NCBI GenBank assembly: GCA_964621185.1
Contig: CAZULM010000006.1
Coordinates: forward strand, 1 to 64,000
DNA from: M3007 sp964621185
GTDB taxonomy: Bacteria > Bacteroidota > Bacteroidia > Chitinophagales > Saprospiraceae
Length of the DNA stretch: 64,000 bases
Reading direction: 5' to 3'
In this document: piece after piece, positions 61,427 to 64,000 of the stretch
How the letters are laid out: the number at the start of each line of letters is the position of its first letter
Numbering within the stretch: the stretch's first letter is position 1
Made by a program: the position numbers and the translations under genes
The notes under the pieces: model-generated
The model's input: only the letters and a program-made list of their open reading frames with translations
Database searches by the model: none
Told to the model about the DNA's origin: nothing

Positions 61427-61939
61427 ATGAAAGACATTAGAATCACCGATCAATACACGCCCGGCTCCTTGCAAAATACCATTTTCCTGGAGTCGGAACG
61501 GCCCAACATCGACACGCCGCTGGCAGAACCCGACCCTGAATACGGCTCGGAAGACCGCGCTGAACTGGTAGATTTCTACATCACCCCGCCCGCCGTAGCT
61601 TCTATCCGCAGCATTGTCGGCTGGACCAAAGTGCTGATCTTCAGCATGGCCGTGTTGGCCCTGGTCGAAATGTTGATGTTGGCCATAACCGTATTGCTCA
61701 CCAGAAACGTGTCGATTCCCATTTTTCTGGCCATGCTGCGTTCCGTGTTGAGCACAGGCTTTTTTGTATGGCTGATTATCCTGTCAGTTCAATTTATCAA
61801 GACGATGCGCAATGCGCTGAAAACCAACGACACGGAAATATTGTCGGAGGCGTTCAGGGTGCAAACAACCTATTTCAAGTGGGCGTTCCTGAATATCGTG
61901 GTTACCGTCAGCTATGCCATTTTCGAGGGGTTATTTTGA
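61427..61939 (+). CDS. Membrane protein of unknown function (second of a pair)
   Basis: A 170-residue protein, 15 nt after the previous stop. It has an acidic head of ~65 residues (FLESERPNIDTPLAEPDPEYGSEDRAELV), hydrophobic segments VLIFSMAVLALVEMLMLAITVLL and AMLRSVLSTGFFVWLIILSVQF, a polar stretch ALKTNDTEILSEAFRVQTTYFKW matching the loop of its neighbour, and a last helix LNIVVTVSYAIFEGLF. The pair probably forms a membrane complex or regulator; the PKD-like surface protein begins 33 nt later and may be in the same operon. Confidence 0.7.
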   Translation: MKDIRITDQYTPGSLQNTIFLESERPNIDTPLAEPDPEYGSEDRAELVDFYITPPAVASIRSIVGWTKVLIFSMAVLALVEMLMLAITVLLTRNVSIPIFLAMLRSVLSTGFFVWLIILSVQFIKTMRNALKTNDTEILSEAFRVQTTYFKWAFLNIVVTVSYAIFEGLF

Positions 61940-61972
61940 TTTTTCACCGGATTTCCTCAAGTCAGTTGCGCT

Positions 61973-64000
61973 ATGAAACACCTGTTTATCCCAATCATTT
62001 TGTGCCTCGCCAGCCTGCTCCCGGCACAAAACCCGGAGCCGGAACGCCTGCTCGATTTCAAAGCTGAGGCCAGGGGCGATGTATTTGAGTTCACCCCGAT
62101 TATGCCGCCCCTGATGCAGAAAGCGGGCGCACCGGCAGCCTACTGGACCTATTTCTGGGAATTTGGCGACGGGAGTTTCAGCCGTGAAGAAAACCCAAGC
62201 CATATCTACGCCTTGCCGGGCAACTACATCGCCAGCCTCGATGCCACCGCCCACTACGACGACGGCAAACGGGCCAAGCGGAAAAAGAAAGGGCTCGACA
62301 ACACCAAACTGCCCGGCGCCGGCAGTGCTACCGCCGATGTGTTCGACCCAAATGCCCGGCAAATGCTGGCCATGGAAGCCAATGCCCAACCAAAAGCCAC
62401 GGAGGAAATTACCTTGGTCATCAGCTACCGCAACCTGGGCATGGCGCCAACCGACGGCAGGTTGCACCTGTTTTTCAACGAGAAAAAATTCCCTGACCGG
62501 CACTTCGAATTTGTAGAAGCCCGCACGCATTTCAGGGAATATCCCGACAACAGCACGTCGGCAGTGCTGCCCCTCGACCATGCGGAACAACTGTGCTTTT
62601 CGATCCTGCCAACCTGGTCTTCCGGCTTGGCACATACCGACTTGTCGGGCGATTTCCCGCCATCGGTTATCATCGAAGAAATGCTGAACACCGCCCGCGG
62701 CGCCTATCGCGCCGAGAACGCCTGGCGCTTCAACAACCTCCAACCCGGCGAATCCCGCAACATGTTTGTCAGCCTGGTCTGCACCCCCAACATGCTGCGC
62801 GACACCAACGCCTTCGTCCACCTGGAGGCCGTTTTTGCGCCTTTCGACCCGGTGGTTGCCCCGGAAAAGTTTGTTTACGAAATCGAAATCGTCAGCTCCC
62901 ACGACCCCAATGCCATCGCTGTTTCGGACAACCGGGTAAACTACCGCATCCTCGGCAGTAAGAAACTCGACTACAAAATCCAGTTTCAGAACAACGGAGA
63001 AGGCCCGGCTAGCACCGTAGAAGTGAAAGTGGAGGTGCCCAAAGGTTTGAAACTGGGCGATATGCAGCCCGTGGCCTGGTATCCCAAATGCCCCATCTGC
63101 CCTAAAATTCCTGATACCCGTAGTTGCCTCGACACTGCCAGCGCGCGTGGCGCTTTGATCTTCACCTTCAGAAACATCTACTTGCCCGGAAGCCGGCAAA
63201 AAGACGTGGGCGACCGCGATTCTACCAAAGGCTTTGTCAAGTACCGCATCCAGGCGGCCCGCGACATGCCCAAACTGCCGTTCAAAAGCCGGGCGAAAAT
63301 CGTGTTCGACAAAAACCCGCCGATCTATACCAATTACACCAAAACTGGTTTTAAGGTGGGTATGTCGCCGGGATTGAAGGCTGGGTATGGCTTCGAACCC
63401 AATTTTGATAAGGCGCCAACGGGAGAGGAGAAGTCCTCTGCCTTTGTTCAAAACGGCTATTTCCTGCTGGGCGCCAGCATCTCGCCGTACAAATCGTGGC
63501 GGGTGTACCCCCAAATAGAACTGCTGGCAGGCATTCGCGACCGAAAAGATTTGCCTGCGACTGAAAAACATGTGCTGCTCACAACCCTGCCGAACAACGG
63601 CATTGCCCTCCTGGACTCTGTACTGTTGGACACCGTCACCCAGGCCAGCCGGGGCTTCGTGTCCTTCGAACTGCCCGTATTGTTGCGCAAAAACTTCAGC
63701 CGCTTTTTCGGGGCAGGTATCGGCGCCTCCGCTCGGATTATCCTGGAAAATGGCGAAACCAAAACAGAAACCTCCCGTACCCGCATCGACTGGTCGTTTA
63801 TTGACGGCCCCACGGGTATTGTGCTGTACCCAGAAGTGGACAAAAGCCCCGTGGAAACGAGCACGGAGAAGTTCCGCGCCACCCAGTACCGGTATTCCCT
63901 TTTTGGCGACCTCACTTTTGGCTCCGTGCGCGCAGGGCCGAATGTGGGCCTTCGGGGCGGCTGGGTGTTTGGAGGGGAGCGCCCGCAGGCTTTCTTGCAG
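61973..64000 (+). CDS. PKD-domain surface protein, 5' part (partial)
   Basis: The frame runs from the ATG at 61973 to the window end, 676 codons without a stop. A signal peptide (MKHLFIPIILCLASLLPAQ) is followed at residues ~30-95 by a PKD-like domain with YFWEFGDGSFSREENPSHIYALPGNY. Then comes a DUF11-like/CARDB-like stretch (LDYKIQFQNNGEGPASTVEVKVEVPKGLKLGDMQPV, ~330-370) with paired Cys (KCPICPK). From residue ~460 on, Gly- and aromatic-rich strands (GMSPGLKAGYGFEP, QNGYFLLGASISPYKSWRVYPQIELLAG, FGAGIGASARIIL) suggest an outer-membrane barrel. A long open frame on the other strand (61931-63571) is a shadow. Confidence 0.85.
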   Translation, partial: MKHLFIPIILCLASLLPAQNPEPERLLDFKAEARGDVFEFTPIMPPLMQKAGAPAAYWTYFWEFGDGSFSREENPSHIYALPGNYIASLDATAHYDDGKRAKRKKKGLDNTKLPGAGSATADVFDPNARQMLAMEANAQPKATEEITLVISYRNLGMAPTDGRLHLFFNEKKFPDRHFEFVEARTHFREYPDNSTSAVLPLDHAEQLCFSILPTWSSGLAHTDLSGDFPPSVIIEEMLNTARGAYRAENAWRFNNLQPGESRNMFVSLVCTPNMLRDTNAFVHLEAVFAPFDPVVAPEKFVYEIEIVSSHDPNAIAVSDNRVNYRILGSKKLDYKIQFQNNGEGPASTVEVKVEVPKGLKLGDMQPVAWYPKCPICPKIPDTRSCLDTASARGALIFTFRNIYLPGSRQKDVGDRDSTKGFVKYRIQAARDMPKLPFKSRAKIVFDKNPPIYTNYTKTGFKVGMSPGLKAGYGFEPNFDKAPTGEEKSSAFVQNGYFLLGASISPYKSWRVYPQIELLAGIRDRKDLPATEKHVLLTTLPNNGIALLDSVLLDTVTQASRGFVSFELPVLLRKNFSRFFGAGIGASARIILENGETKTETSRTRIDWSFIDGPTGIVLYPEVDKSPVETSTEKFRATQYRYSLFGDLTFGSVRAGPNVGLRGGWVFGGERPQAFLQ

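Noticed and set aside
61931..63571. 546-codon open frame on the minus strand
   Set aside because: It is fully antisense to the PKD-like protein, which has a signal peptide and domain signature; the antisense translation is His/Gly/Val-rich and shows no family motif.
1..64000. tRNA, rRNA, tmRNA or other classical RNA genes
   Set aside because: No cloverleaf with the conserved T-arm sequence or rRNA segment was seen on either strand in the gaps; a covariance-model search would be needed to exclude small RNAs.

Overview
The window looks like a chromosomal segment of a Bacteroidota bacterium, most probably a Saprospiraceae-like member. The reasons are several secreted proteins with type IX secretion (T9SS) C-terminal sorting domains, repeated matches to the Bacteroidota promoter -7 box TAnnTTTG, large proteins with dockerin-like, HYR-like and PKD-like domains, and families (DUF5117-type zinc metalloprotease, degenerate amidohydrolase, DUF2200) that are common there. 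Base composition is fairly GC-rich, except for one clearly AT-rich gene at 51.5-53.2 kb. No rRNA, tRNA or CRISPR array was seen.

Layout. 1-1.5 kb: 3' end of a large GC-rich secreted protein with a dockerin-like repeat and T9SS tail. 1.7-5.6 kb: outer-membrane protein, then a methyltransferase / MATE exporter / ATP-grasp cluster. 5.7-14.3 kb: secreted M14 carboxypeptidase, beta-helix T9SS protein, di-haem peroxidase and a GH36 alpha-galactosidase sitting behind rnpA. 14.3-20 kb: rpmH-rnpA, a DsbD-type reductase and a GH3 beta-glucosidase. 20-28.8 kb: LOG protein, SurA-like isomerase plus DUF2200, ParE, SAM hydrolase-like protein, PhoH, ApaG and a small membrane protein. 29-36.4 kb: metalloprotease, AMP nucleosidase, amidohydrolase with a truncated universal stress gene, class III aminotransferase, CBS protein. 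36.5-42.5 kb: two large T9SS proteins and a small double-glycine leader peptide gene. 42.8-46.3 kb: nucleotidyltransferase plus penicillin-binding protein 1C. 46.5-55 kb: DnaE carrying an intein, an AlbA_2/RecG-like protein, UDP-glucose dehydrogenase. 55-64 kb: OmpA-like protein, a decayed toxin-antitoxin pair, M29 aminopeptidase, a repeat-rich gap, another T9SS protein, two small membrane proteins and the start of a PKD-like surface protein.

The genes are mostly housekeeping and envelope/secretion functions in short operons. The unusual content is the repeat landscape. There is a dispersed ~100-bp repeat in four copies (one with an extra half copy), long inverted arms built from 7- to 9-nt words in intergenic gaps (two of them enclose copies of the ~100-bp repeat between convergent genes), a ~160-bp palindromic MITE-like element, REP-like hairpins with compensatory changes, and a palindromic insertion inside the pbpC reading frame. 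Further points of interest are the DnaE intein with LAGLIDADG-like motifs, a candidate orphan peptide precursor, an internally deleted ParE toxin and a 5'-truncated universal stress gene. I did not find a convincing new multi-gene defence system. The best candidates for something undescribed are the repeat cassettes and the orphan leader-peptide gene.
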